This document shows positions 9,460 to 21,611 of a DNA stretch of 64,000 nucleotides, in pieces. Origin of the DNA: Serinibacter arcticus (GTDB lineage Bacteria; Actinomycetota; Actinomycetes; Actinomycetales; Beutenbergiaceae); NCBI RefSeq assembly GCF_003121705.1, contig NZ_PYHR01000002.1:2108001-2172000 (forward strand), written 5' to 3'. Each line of letters begins with the position of its first letter. Positions within the stretch are counted from its first letter, which is position 1. The translations under genes and the position numbers were made by a program. The notes beneath the pieces are model-generated. The model had not been told where the DNA came from. It saw nothing but the letters and a program-made list of their open reading frames with translations, and searched no databases.

Positions 9460-12400
9460 CTACCCCACCTTCACGATCTCGATCGCCGAGACCTTCGGCT
9501 GGTCGACCGTCGAGCTGAACGCGATGTTGAGCGTCCCGTCCGTCACGGCGATGGTGTTCGTCGTGATGTAGGCCGTCATCGGAGCCACCTGGGCGTTGAG
9601 GTCCAGGTTGTTGATCTCCACGGGGCCGCCCTCGAGGTTCACGGAGAACACCCGCTTGCCGGTGCCGCCCGCACCCCCGCCGGTGGCGCCGTGGTAGATC
9701 TCCGCGAAGTGCAGCTTCACCTGGTAGGTGCCGGCCCCGGCGTTGACGGGGACCGCGTAGGAGAAGGTGCCCGGGCCCGTCGTCGCCGACCGCTCGGTGC
9801 GGTACAGCTGGTCGCTGGTCGTGCCCAGCACGTCGACGATGGCGTTGTTGGCGTACGTCTTGCCTCCGGAGAAGAAGGCGTCCGCCTGCCAGGTCACACC
9901 CCCCACCGTCAGGGCCGGACCACCCGCGTTGATGCGGATCGTCGCGGCCGTGATGGCCGAGGTGTTGATGGCCGCGACGGCCGACGGCGTCGTGTTGCCC
10001 GAGGCGTCCACCGCCACGACCCGGTAGTGGGTCGTCGCCGCGGCCGGTGCGCCGTTGTCACGGAAGGTCGTGCCCACCAGGAGAGCGCCGCCCAGGTTGG
10101 TCCACGGACCGGTCGCCGTCGTGCCCCGCTCGATGCGGTACCCGATGAGATCTGCGTCGGTCGAGGCCGTCCAGCTCAGATCCACGCCCGTGGCGTTCGC
10201 GACACCGGTCGGGGCCGCCGGAGCGACCGGTGGGGTGGTGTCCGACGAGGCGACCGGCAGGATGTTCGTGATCAGGTACACGTTGTCCTGGAAGTCGCAG
10301 TTCGTCGGCCCGGTGCCGCACTGCGCGGGTGAGGCGATGTAGTCGTGGCCCGCGAACCAGGCGCCGGGGATGGTCTTCCCGCTGGCGTCCTGGACCGGCC
10401 ACATCTTCACGGCCATGTACTGGGTCTGGGTCGTGGACTGACCGGCCACCGTGATCCCGAAGTTGCCGCCGGGGTTCGTGGTGATCGCGGTCTTGGTCCC
10501 GTCGCTCTTGAGCGGGTAGATCGCCTGCCCGTAGGCCCCGGCGTGCGTGGCCGACGTCCCGTTGATGCTGAACGTCTCGGTCTGGCCGCAGCAGCCGTGG
10601 AAGGCGGCGAGCTGGACGGCCTGGACCGGCTTGGCGGTGTCGAGCTTGCGCCACTGGTAGGAGCGCACCTCGTCACCGTTCAGGGGCGAGCCGGGGATCT
10701 CCGAGCCGTTGCCGATGGTCGTGGCCGAGGCCGCGGCACCGGAGGTGGTGGTCGAGCCGTACAGCTGGAAGATGTGCTCGAGGGACAGCTCGCTGCCGCC
10801 CTCGGGCGCACCCATCCACCCGCCGCGGAGCTGGACCACCTTGGTCGGCAGCGCCGGGTCGCTCGTCGCGATCGTCAGGGTGCCGGAGCGGATGCCGCGG
10901 GACCCGGTCGTCGAGACGAACTTCACCTGGAGCGGGATCGACTGACCCGGATCCACGACCAGCGGCAGCGCGGGGGCCCCGACGAGCTCGAACTGGCCGG
11001 CCGCGCCCCCGATGTCGAGCGCCGTGATGCGCATGCCCTTCGTACCGGTGTTCGCCACGGTCAGGGTGACCGTGTCGTTGTACTTCAGGGTCTGGTGCGC
11101 CGTGCTGGTGCCGAGGCTGTTGACGCGGTGCATGACCAGGAGGTCCTCCGACAGCCCCGGGAGCGGGGTGCCGTCGGCCTGGCGGACGACCTGGGTGTTG
11201 GTCAGCTTCAGCGTGCCGCCGATGTTGAGCACCTCGAAGCGGACCGTCCGGGTGGACGTGCGACCCGCCGAGTCCGTCGCCGTGAACACGACGTCGGAGG
11301 TGCCGACCGTGGTCAGCTGGAACGGCGCGGTGTAGGCGACGGGGGCGGCGCCGCCGATCGCGTAGGTGAGTGAGGCGATGGTCGCCCCGCTCGCCGGCGC
11401 GGCCGTGACGTCGACCGTCGCGGCACCACCGTTGTAGGAGGTGCCGAGCGTCGTGCCGTTCGCCTTCACCGTGATGCTGGGGGCCGCGAGCGGCGTCCCG
11501 GCGATCGTGACCCAGTTGAGCTTCGTGTTCACACCGGTGGGCGTGAGCGTGAGCCTGCCGTCGGTCACGGTGACCGTGGCCGAACCCGTCGCGAACGGGG
11601 CGGTGCCCGTCGGCGAGTAGTTCGTCACGAGCGGGGTGCCCTCGGCCGCCACGCCGTGGACCGAGTCGGTGAAGCCGGCGTCGCCGACCGAGGCGGTCAC
11701 GGTGTAGGTGCCGTTGGCGAGGGCGTACTCCCAGGTGCCGACCGTGCCGCCGGAGATGGGATCGCCGGACGTCGTGGTGGCCTGCATCAGGATGAGCCCC
11801 TGCCGTGCCGGCTCGCCGGTCGGGTACGTGATCCCCGCCGTCGCCGTCGTCCGGAGCCGGGTCATGCTGGACCGGTCGAACGGTGCGCCGTTGACGAGCC
11901 AGCCGCGCCCGGTCGCCGCGCTGTACGCGGCGCCGGTGTCGGCCGTCCACCCGGTCGGGACCGCGGCCGTGGACGGACGGAAGCTGATGTTCGCCGTCGT
12001 CGTCGGACCGGTCGGCTCGAGGCCGTCGCCCTTGATCGAGACCCAGTTGAGCTTCGTGTTGGTGCCGGAGTTGCGGACCGTGATCTTGCCGTCGGTGACC
12101 GTGACGTCACGGACACCGACCTGGAACGGCGTGGTCGCCGTCGGCACGAAGCTCTGGATGACCGGCTGGCCCTCGACCTGGACGCCGTGGGTGGAGTCCA
12201 GGTAGTTGGCGTCACCGACGGACACGGCGACCTGGTAGGAGCCGTTCGGGACCTCGTACTCCCAGACACCGCTCGTGTACGTCGGCTGGGTGGCGTTGTC
12301 GAGGAACGCGAAGCCCTGCTGCTGCTGCTTCGTCGGGAACGTGATGCCCCCGGTCGGAGCGGTGCGGTAGCGGGTGGCGTCCGGTCGGGCGACAGGCTGC

Positions 12401-15400
12401 GAGGTGGCCTCGTTCAGCCAGCCGTAGCCCCGCTCGGCCGTGTACGCGCCGCCGGTCTCCGGCGTCCAGCCCGTCGGCACCGGGGTGCCGTTCGGCTGGA
12501 ACGCGACCTTGACCTGAGCGCCGTCCGAGGGGTCGTCCCCACCCGGGTCGGTGCCCCGACCGGGACGACGTCGACGAAGCCGATCTTGGTGTTGCGGCCG
12601 CCGACCGGGTCGATCGTCAGCGCGCCGTCGGTCACCTGGACGGTGCCCGTGGACACCTTGTGGCGGGTGTTGGAGCCGGCGGCCCCCGACGGCGTGAACG
12701 CCGTCAGGATGGTCGTCCCCTCGGCCCGGATCAGGTGCGACTCGACGTCGGTCCCGACGTTCGGGTCACCGACCCCGACCGTGACCTCGTAGGTGCCGTT
12801 CGGCACCTGGAGCTCCCAGTAGGCGTTGATCGCGGTGCCGTTGAAGGTGCCCGCGACGTCCAGCGGCTGCATGTGCACGAAGCTGTCGAGGCGGGCATCC
12901 GCCTGCGAGCTGTTGCGGTCACGACCGTTGCCGGGCGTGGTGCCGCCGACGGAGATGTCCAGGTCGTCCTCGGTGGTCTGACCCTTCCAGCCGTACGTGA
13001 GGCCGCTGCCCTGGCCGGCGCCGGTCCGCGGACCGTAGGCCTGACCGTGGTCGCGCAGGTAGCCCGCCACCACCTCGCCGGTCGGCGAGGTGAAGTCGAC
13101 CTTGATCGCGTCACCGCCGGATCCCGTCTCCGTCACCGGCTTGATGCCCGAGACGAGGAAGAGGTAGTCCTGGTAGTCACCGTTCGAGGCGTCCTCGAAC
13201 GCCACGATGTAGGTGTTGGCGATGCGGACCCCGCTGCGGTTCTTCGCCGGGTAGATGCGGGCGCGGTGCGCGTCCGCGGCCGGCGAGTTGAGCCGGTCCT
13301 CGGTGAAGCCGTAGCGGTTGAAGACGCCGGAGTAGTAGTAGAAGCCGAACTCGGCCGCCCCCGGGTCGAAGACCGGCGTGCTGCCGGACGTCACGGGCGG
13401 GAGCAGCGACTGGTAGCCACCACCGGCCGTGTTGGTGCCGTTGATGCCACCCACCTGGTTCCGGTTGGCGGCAGCGCCGTCACCGGTGTACCAGCCGAAC
13501 GGGATGTTCTCGGCCGGGGCGTAGTGCGCGAGCGCCTTCCAGGTGACCGGGCCGGTGCCGGACTTCACGAACAGCGGCTCGAGGACCTCCTCGCCCAGGG
13601 CGGAGGGGCTCATGCCGATGGCCAGACCGGTCCAGCCGACGTTGACCTCGTAGCCCAGCGTGCCGAGCACCGAGTTCAGCGGCGGCTCGTTGCCGCCCTC
13701 GATGCCGTTGGTCGCCAGACCGTACAGGCCGAGCGTCGCGGTGGTCGTGCCGCCGGTCAGGGTCAACTGGGCCGACCGCTCACCGATGGTCGTGCCGGGC
13801 GTGAAGCGGACCTGGAGCGTCGTGGACGCCCCGGCCGCCAGGGTGGTCGGCACCGTGCCGACGACCGTGAACTCCGAGGCGTTCGTCCCGGAGACGGCCG
13901 CGCTGAACGGCACGGCCTCGGTCGAGGAGTTGGTCACGGTGACCGTCTCGACGTCGGTCTTCTGGGCGGCGCTGGCGTTGCCGGCGTTGGACTTCGCCGC
14001 CGACAGCACGAGCTCGTCCTTGCTGACCTTGATCGTGGCCGCCTGCTGGCTCGCCGGCACCCGGAGCAGGTACAGCTTCTGAGCGCTGCCCGACCGGTCG
14101 TACTGGTTGAGGTACAGGTTGCCGTTGCGCGTGTCCTCGACGACCTCGAGCGGGTCGTTGAACCCGCCGACGCCCTGCATCGTCGTGTTCGGGACACCGG
14201 TCAGCCCGACCTCGGTCTGAGCGCCGAGGATCTTGCCGGTGACCGGGTCGGCCTGCATGAAGATCAGGTCGTTGTTGTTGGAGAAGCGGACCACGACGAG
14301 GGCCTTCTCGAGCTGACCGCCGAAGGTCGCGCTGTGGTACTCGATCGCACCGTTCGGGCTCTTGTTGAACTCGAAGTCGTACGCGACGCCCTTGTAGGTC
14401 GACTCGGGCAGGACCCCGACGGGGTACTTCGTCTGGTTGCCGGCGGCGCCCCCGCCCCACTTCGGCGGGTTGGCCGGGTCGTTGCCCTCGTGCAGCACCC
14501 ACTCGCAGCGCGTCGGGTTCGGGTGGCCGTAGTAGCCGCCCGCGACGACGTCGTACAGGTGGTCACGCTGGGTGGGGACGTTCGACGTCGGCGGGACGGA
14601 GCGGGGCGTGTAGCTCGGGTCGCGCAGATCGCGCGCCCGGCAGGCCGCCGTGACGTCCTGGCCGTTGACGGTGGCGAACCCCGGGATCCCGGCGGCCGCC
14701 TGACGGGTGTACGTGTCGGTCGCGGCGTTGTACGTGACGCCGGGGGTGTTGCCGCCCGCCGCCGTCCCGTTCGTCGGCACGTAGAGGTGACCGTTGGAGT
14801 GGTACACGACGTCGTACGCGTTGCGGATGCCCGTGGCGTAGATCTTCAGGGGCGCCGTCGTGGCGTACGGGTTGTAGGTACCGCCCTGCGCGGTCTTCAC
14901 CGAGAGCGGGTCGTCGCCCTGCGGGTCGTTGATCGACTGCTGGATGCGGGCGTGGTCGGGATCGAAGTGCAGCAGGGCCGCCGTGAGCAGCTGCTCACCG
15001 CGCTGGCCCCACGTGCCGTCGAGGTCACCGCCCGCCTGGTTCGAGCCCTGGAGGACGTAGATGTCGCCGTTCGGGCCGTACGTCATCGAGTTCGTCAGGT
15101 GGTCGGACTGGGAGCGCGGCATCTCGGTGAAGACCTGCTTGCGGTTCTGCAGGTTCGCGCCGGTGAGAAGGCTGATGCCGCTGGCCCACTGGTTCTGCTC
15201 GTTGGAGACGTTCGGCGAGGTGTTGGTGACCCACAGCTTCAGGTCGCCCGCCGTCGAGCTCTGGTCGAACAGGAGGCCGATCATCGCGATGCCCTGGTAC
15301 CCCAGGTCCTGCATGTTCGACAGGGTGCCGTCGGCGTTGACCGTGAACCGGAACAGGCCCTGGCCGATCGTCGAGCCGTACAGCTTGCCGTCGGGCCCGA

Positions 15401-18400
15401 AGACGAACGACGCCCAGTACTTGCCGTTGCCGATCGGCAGCTCGACCTTCTCGAACGCGATGTTCGTGAGCGGCTCGAACTCGCTGCCGCCCGGGTCGAT
15501 GACACCGCCGCCGGTGGTGAAGATCGAGGTGAACGGGACCCAGGCGTTGCCCAGGCGGTCCTTCACCCCGTTGGTCACCTCGAACCGGTAGGTGGTGTTC
15601 GGCGACAGCGGCTCCGCCGGGGCGAAGTTGACCGTGTCGTTGCCGCCCGAGGTGTTGGTGGAGCCCGCGACCTCCGAGTTGTCCGAGACCCGAAAGAGCT
15701 TCACGTTGCCGGGCATCGTGGTGTCATCCACGCCGAAGCCGGCGTACGGGACCTTGATGGTCGCGGCGACGCCGCCGTTGACGTCGGCGTCGAGCACCCG
15801 GTTCTCGGGGAAGACCGTCCAGACGTGCGGGCGGTCGTAGGTGATCGCCTTGACGTCGACGTAGGCGATCTTCGTGTTGAAGCCCGTCCGCGGGTCGAGC
15901 GTCAGGCGCCCGTCCCAGACGCCCACCGTGACGGTGGCGGTGGAGAACTCGGCGGCGGTGGTGGCCTGGTAGGCGTTGACGCCGACCGCACCCTCGACGT
16001 TGATCGTGTGCTGCGAGTCGTAGACGTTGTTGGCACCCGGCTGGTCGCCGACGGCGACCGTGACCTCGTACAGGCCCTCCGGCACCGCGAGCTCCCAGGT
16101 GCCCTCGGTCTTGACACCGCTGGTGCCGTTGCCGTTGTCGACGTCGCCGTACTGCATGTGCAGCATCGAGTCGAGGCGCTCGTCCACGCCCGGACGGTTG
16201 CGGTCACGACCGTTGGTCAGCAGGGCGAGCTCGTGCCCGTCCTCGTCGACCCAGCCGTAGGTGAGACCGGTCCCCTGGTTCGCGCTGCTGCGCGCCCCGA
16301 AGGCCTGGCCCCAGTCGGCGACGTAGCCCGCCGCCGGCACCGCGTTGGCAGCGGTGAAGTCGACCTTGATGTTCGTGGTGTTCGGCACGGTGGGCCGGCT
16401 GATCACCTCGTTCGAGCCGAGGGAGGCGTTGCCCGCCCCGTCCACGGCGACGACCACGTAGAAGTACGTCGTGCCGTTGGTGACCGACGTGTCGGTCCAG
16501 GTCGTGCCCGTCACCAGGGCGGCCCCGGAGACCAGGTCGCCGTTGCCGAAGACGCCCGGCTCCAGGTCGCGGTAGACGCGGTAGCCCGCGGTGTCGGACG
16601 ACGTCGACGCCGTCCACGTGAGCGCCACCGACGCGTTGCCCGAGACGGCCGCGAGAGCGGTCGGCACGGCGGGAGCCTCGGTGTCGGGCACCGAGGTCCA
16701 GCCGCCCGTGACCTCGTTCGAGGCGGTCGAGCGGTTGCCGGCGCCATCCACAGCGATCACGACGTAGTGGTAGCTCGCGTTCGCGGCCGCCGTCGTGTCG
16801 GTGAAGGACGTGCCGGTGAGAGGCGCGGCGTTCAGCGGGGTGCCGGTGACCGGAACGCCCGCGGCGGTGGCCCGGTACACGTGGTAGCCGACCGTGTCGG
16901 TCGACGTGCTGGCGGTCCACCCGAGCACCACGGAGGCGTCGGCGGCGGTGGCGGTCAGCGCCGTCGGGGCGTTCGGAGCCTGGGTGTCCGCTCCCTGACG
17001 CACGTAGGAGACCTTGAGCTTGGCGGCGCCGGTGCCCTGGTAGTACTCGACGACCACGGTGTGGGGGCCGGCGGTCAGGGGAACGGTTGCCGTGTGGGTG
17101 GTCGTGGCCGCCTGCTTGATCCACTTGTCGATCACGGCGACGCCGTCCACGTAGACCCGGACGCCGTCATCGGAGTTCGCGGTGAACGTGTAGGTACCCG
17201 CACCCTCGTCGATCACCCGGGTGTAGCGCGAGGAGAAGTTCACGGCCGGGACACCGGGCGCCGGAGAGGCGTCGATGGCGAGGTTCATGTCGACGGCCGA
17301 GACGCAGTCCGAGGCCAGCGCGGACCCCTGCAGGAACTTCCCGTTGAAGTGGTCCACGGACCACTCGTCAGCGTCGCACGTGGCCAGTTCGGTGGAGTAG
17401 GAGACCTTGAGCTTGGCGGCACCGGTGCCCTGGTAGTACTCGACGATGATGGTGTGGGGGCCATCGGTCAGGGGCACCGCGGCCGTGTGGGTGGTCGTGG
17501 CCGCCTGCTTGATCCACTTGTCGATCACCGCGACGCCGTCCACGTAGACCCGGACGCCGTCATCGGAGTTCGCGGTGAACGTGTAGGTACCCGCACCCTC
17601 GTCGATCACCCGGGTGTAGCGCGAGGAGAAGTTCACGGCCGGGACACCGGGCGCCGGAGAGGCGTTGGTGGCGAGGTTCATGTCGATGGCCGAGACGCAG
17701 TCCGAGGCCAGCGCGGACCCCTGCAGGAACTTCCCGTTGAAGTGGTCCACGGACCACTCGTCAGCGTCGCACGTGGCCAGCTCGGTGGAGTAGGAGACCT
17801 TGAGCTTGGCGGCACCGGTGCCCTGGTAGTACTCGACGATGACGGTATGGGGTCCGTCGTCGAGCGTGACAGCGGCGGTGTGCGTCGTCGTGGCGGCCTG
17901 GTTGACCCACTTGTTGATCACCGCGACGCCGTCCACGTAGACCCGGACGCCGTCATCGGAGTTCGCGGTGAACGTGTAGGTACCCGCACCCTCGTCGATC
18001 ACCCGGGTGTAGCGCGAGGAGAAGTTCACGGCCGGGACACCGGGCGCCGGAGAGGCGTTGGTGGCGAGGTTCATGTCGATGGCCGAGACGCAGTCCGAGG
18101 CCAGCACCGACCCCAGCAGGAACTTCCCACCGAAGTGCTCCACCGTCCACTCGCTCGCCGCGCAGGAGGCCAGCGGGACGTTGACGCTGACCGTGGCGGA
18201 GGCCGCCGAGCGTCCGGCGGCGTTCACGGCCACCACCGCGTAGCGGTAGGTCGTGCCGGGCTGGACCGTCGTGTCGGTGTGCGACGGCGTGGTGACGCCG
18301 GCCGCGAGCGGCGTGCCCGTCGTGACCACCGTGGCGGACGTCGAGCGGTACACGTCGTACGACGTCGCCCCGGCCACGGCGGGCCAGGTGAGGTCGACGT

Positions 18401-20884
18401 CGTCGCCGTCGACGGCACCGGTGACGACCGGGGCCGCGGGGGCGACGGGTGCCTGCGGCACCGTGACGCTCGCCTCGTTCGAGGCGGGGGACCGCAGGGT
18501 GCCCTCGCCGAGAGCGACGACGGCGTAGTGGTAGGTCTGACCGGCGGCGACCGTGCTGTCGGTGTAGCCGGCGGTCGTCAGCGGAGCCGCGTTCAGCGGA
18601 GCTCCGTCCGTGGCGACCGGCGAGGTGGCGCTGCGGTAGACGGCGTAGCCGGTGGCTCCCTGGGACGCGGTCCAGGCGAGGGTCGCGGAGCTTGCGGCCA
18701 CCGTGGCCGTGAGGTTCGCGGGCGCGGCCGGGGCGACGGGTGCCGCCGGGACGACGACGCTGGCCTCGGCGGACGCGGACGAGGAGCCGCCCTCGTTCAC
18801 CGCGACGACCGCGTAGTGGTAGGTGGTGCCGGCAGCGAGCCCGGTGTCGCCGAAGGCGGGCGCCGTGACGGTGGCGAGCGGCTCGCCGTCGACCGCGACC
18901 GGAGTCGTGGTGGAGCGGAAGACCTCGTAGCTGGTGGCTCCCTCGACCGCGGTCCAGGCGAGGGCCGCCGAGACCTTGTCGGCCCCGAGCGTGGCGGTGA
19001 CGCCCGTGGGCGCGGCCGGGGCCTCGACTGCCTCGGCGGTGCGGTAGATCTCGACGAAGGAGATCTTGGTGTTGTCACCCTCGGCGGCGAGGTTGAGCTG
19101 GCCGTCGGTGATCTCGACCTCGGCGATGCCCTGCTCGAACTGGTTGGTCGCGACGCCGGTGAACGGACCCACGATCGTGGCGCCCTCGGCAGCCACCTGG
19201 TGGATGCTGTCGTAGTTGCCCCCCGCGGTGTCGCCCACGGCGACGACGACGGTGTAGGTGCCGTTCGGCAGGTCGTAGCGGTACTCACCGATCTCGGTCG
19301 TGATACCGGTGGCCGGGTTCGGCGGCGTCTGGGTCGAGCCCGACTGGCCGAACGCCATGTGGATCAGCGAGAGCAGCCGAGGGTCCGTGTGGGTGGCCGG
19401 GGCGACGTAGGGACGCACTCGCGTGTTGAGGGCGAAGTCGAAGGGCGTCTTGTCGTCGGCGGTCACCCAGCCGGAGCCGGCCGCGGCCGAGTACGGCGCG
19501 CCCGAGTCCTTGGTGTAGCCGGCGGCAGGAGCCGCGGCGGCGGTGGTGAAGTCGATCTTCGCGATCGGCTCGCCCGCGGGCGAGGGGACCGTGGCAGCGG
19601 TGGTGGCCGCGGGGGAGGTGGCACCCGACGAGTCGACGGCGACCACGGCGTAGTTCCAGGTCTGGCCCACGAACGTGTCGGGGTCGGAGAACGTGGTGCC
19701 GGTGAGGAGGGCCGCACCACCGATCCCGTTGCCGGTGGTGGCGACGGGCGTGGTGGCGGAGCGGTAGACGCGGTAGCCGGCGATGTCCGTGTCCGCGGGG
19801 CGACCCACGCGAGCTGCGCCGCGGTGGGGTCGTCACCGCCACCGGTGAGGTTGCCGACGGCGGAGGGCGCCGCCGTCGTCGCGAACCGCTCGAAGACGAC
19901 CGGGACGTTCGCCGACTCGGCCATGTTGCGCTTGGTCGCGTAGATGCCGCCGAGACCCGAGGCCTCGACGCCGCCCAGCAGGGCGCTGCCGTCGGTGAAG
20001 TTCGCCGGGACCGCCACGGTGCCGAGGTTGACCTCGGCACCCGTGCCGATCCGGTAGAAGGCCGTGGCCGTGTCGGTGACCGGGTCCACGTCCATCGTCA
20101 GCGTGACCGGCGTGGTGCCCGTGATCGTGTTGGTGTTCGTCGAGAACACCTTCTGCGACGGGCTGTTCGCGTTCGTGTTCGTGACGCCGTTGGTCTCGAC
20201 GAGCAGCTGGATCTGGCGCTCGGCCGGGGCACCCGTGGTGGGAGCTGCCGTGGACGTCGAGGGAGCCGTCACCGCGAGCTTCACGAAGTTGTCGTCGTTC
20301 GGTCCGAACCACAGGCCGGCCTGCGCCGCGTTGTTCGCGGAGGTCGGCAGCTGAAGCGTGGTGCTCAGGCGGACCTTCTTGTCGTCGGTGTCGAGGGGGA
20401 CGCCGAGGGTGTTGTCCTGCTTGTTCCGGGTCGCGTCGTTGCCGTTCGGACCGTAGACCGCGAACGCGATGCCCTTCGTCGTGGCCACCGTCAGGTTGCC
20501 CCCGGCGACGGTCAGGTTCTGCGGGAGGTAGGCGCTGCGCTGCGCCGGGTCTGTCGAGCTGATCTTCGCGGAGGCGGGCTGCACGAGGCTGAACCCGGTG
20601 TCGATGTCACCGGCGCCGTGGAGTCCGCCGCCGGTGCCGTCGAACTCGAGCGCGACGTCGTTGTCGGGCGCGAGCTCTGTCGGGGTCAGCGGCGAGTAGG
20701 GGGTGGAGGCCCACGTCAACGGATCGACGGGGACGTCGGCGACGGGCATCGCCGCGGCCGGCGGGCCGGCGGCGGCCAGGGTCAGGGCGACGGCGGCGGC
20801 GGAGGTGGCGGCGACGACGCGGGTCCGCGCGCGGCTCGACCACGAGGGCGCACGGTAGGGCTGAGCAAAAGATGGTGAACGCAT
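9460..20884 (-). CDS. giant secreted mosaic carbohydrate-binding protein, two frameshifts
   Basis: Adding one base at 19797-19800 and one at 12554-12557 gives one frame of 3,808 codons, 11.4 kb long. Approximate order: basic signal peptide (1-45); concanavalin-like jelly roll (70-345); FN3 (352-440); malectin-like (438-616); three FN3 (620-900); three near-identical PA14 (905-1295); two FN3; malectin-like (1505-1690); Big_5-like Ig (1690-1790); glucose/sorbosone-dehydrogenase-like propeller (1805-2280); ASH-like; a DUF4114-like block (2398-2585); three malectin-like (2590-3130); Ig and ASH-like; FN3 (3550-3640); a terminal malectin (3646-3808). No LPXTG or membrane anchor is seen. GAGGGGA precedes the ATG. 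A glycan-binding surface or secreted role is inferred from the modules and the glycosyltransferase operon that follows. Confidence 0.85.
17004..18182 (-). repeat. three tandem 393-bp PA14-encoding units
   Basis: Within the giant gene the same 393-bp unit (131 codons) occurs three times in register at 17004-17396, 17397-17789 and 17790-18182. Long stretches are identical at the DNA level, for instance the part encoding SSRYTRVIDEGAGTYTF and NSDDGVRVYVDG. The third unit (N-terminal-most in the protein) is the most diverged, with WVNQAATT in place of WIKQAATT. Such identity points to recent duplication or gene conversion, and makes the copy number prone to change or to mis-assembly. Confidence 0.95.
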
Positions 20885-21611
20885 GGGAATCCCCTCTAGG
20901 CAGGGCGGCAGGAGATATCAACGCCTCGGCGGAACGCCGAACGTCGTTGTCAGAAATGTCCCCGATGCCCCAGGTCTCGATCGTGAAAGTAGTCGAGGAA
21001 AGGGGGCCTGCCAAGGACTAGTTGAATGCGATTGTTTTCCAGGACCGACCGTCCGAGGTACCTCGGGAGAGCGCGCGCGGTGGTCATGCAACGTTTTTCG
21101 AGCATGTCTGACACGCTTCGCGAAGCGCTTTCCGACACTTTCGTAGAAGATTACGGTCGCCGGCTAAGCGATTGACTAGGCCAGTGCTTGCGCACCCTCG
21201 GAAGTCCTGAGTATTCGCAAAAGTTTGCTGGCTCAGGATGAGTCGAGACTTATCGGGGCAGTTCCCTGCACATTCCTAACGTCGCTTGCATTCGAACCTC
21301 AGGGTCGCGATCGCCCCGCGCTGCCACGTTGTGGCCGGAATACGGGCCCGACGACCCTCATGAGCCCGAGGGCGACGATGCTCGCGACGGGGTGAGGTTG
21401 TGGTCACGGCTTCGAATCGCGTGAGCGTTCCCGCAGATTCGCCCGACCGTCAGGGGTGACGCGGTTGTGACCGCACCGTGCGCACGGCAGCTCGTCCCGT
21501 CGCGGGCCGGGTACCGGGGGCACGGGCGTGCTGCACGTCGTCGAACATCGCCTCGACCTGGTCGAGGACAGGGATCGGAGGACCGCTGGAGGGGTGGTGC
21601 GAGGCGGGCCG
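20885..21611. other. long intergenic region upstream of the giant gene
   Basis: About 730 bp without a convincing gene, clearly more AT-rich than its surroundings between roughly 20,940 and 21,300. It is the leader and promoter region of the giant leftward gene and also holds the 3' side of the transglutaminase gene. Short open frames exist on both strands but lack family resemblance or good ribosome-binding sites. It contains two perfect 14-bp palindromes, listed separately. Confidence 0.7.
21053..21127. promoter_or_regulatory. pair of perfect 14-bp palindromes, possible operators
   Basis: CCGAGGTACCTCGG lies at 21053-21066 and CGCTTCGCGAAGCG at 21114-21127; both are perfectly self-complementary. 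They sit 170-245 bp upstream of the giant gene's ATG, inside an AT-richer leader. They could bind dimeric regulators or fold in the mRNA. The regulator and the promoter position are not identifiable from sequence. Confidence 0.4.

Noticed and set aside
12660-19943. A 2,427-codon open frame on the plus strand opposite the giant gene
   Set aside because: Its residues are Arg/Gly/Val-rich with no family pattern, and it is antisense to clear FN3/PA14/malectin sequence. It arises from GC-rich codon usage.
20950-21138. A 62-codon minus-strand frame in the giant gene leader
   Set aside because: It starts with GTG, lacks a clear ribosome-binding site and family match, and crosses a palindrome.
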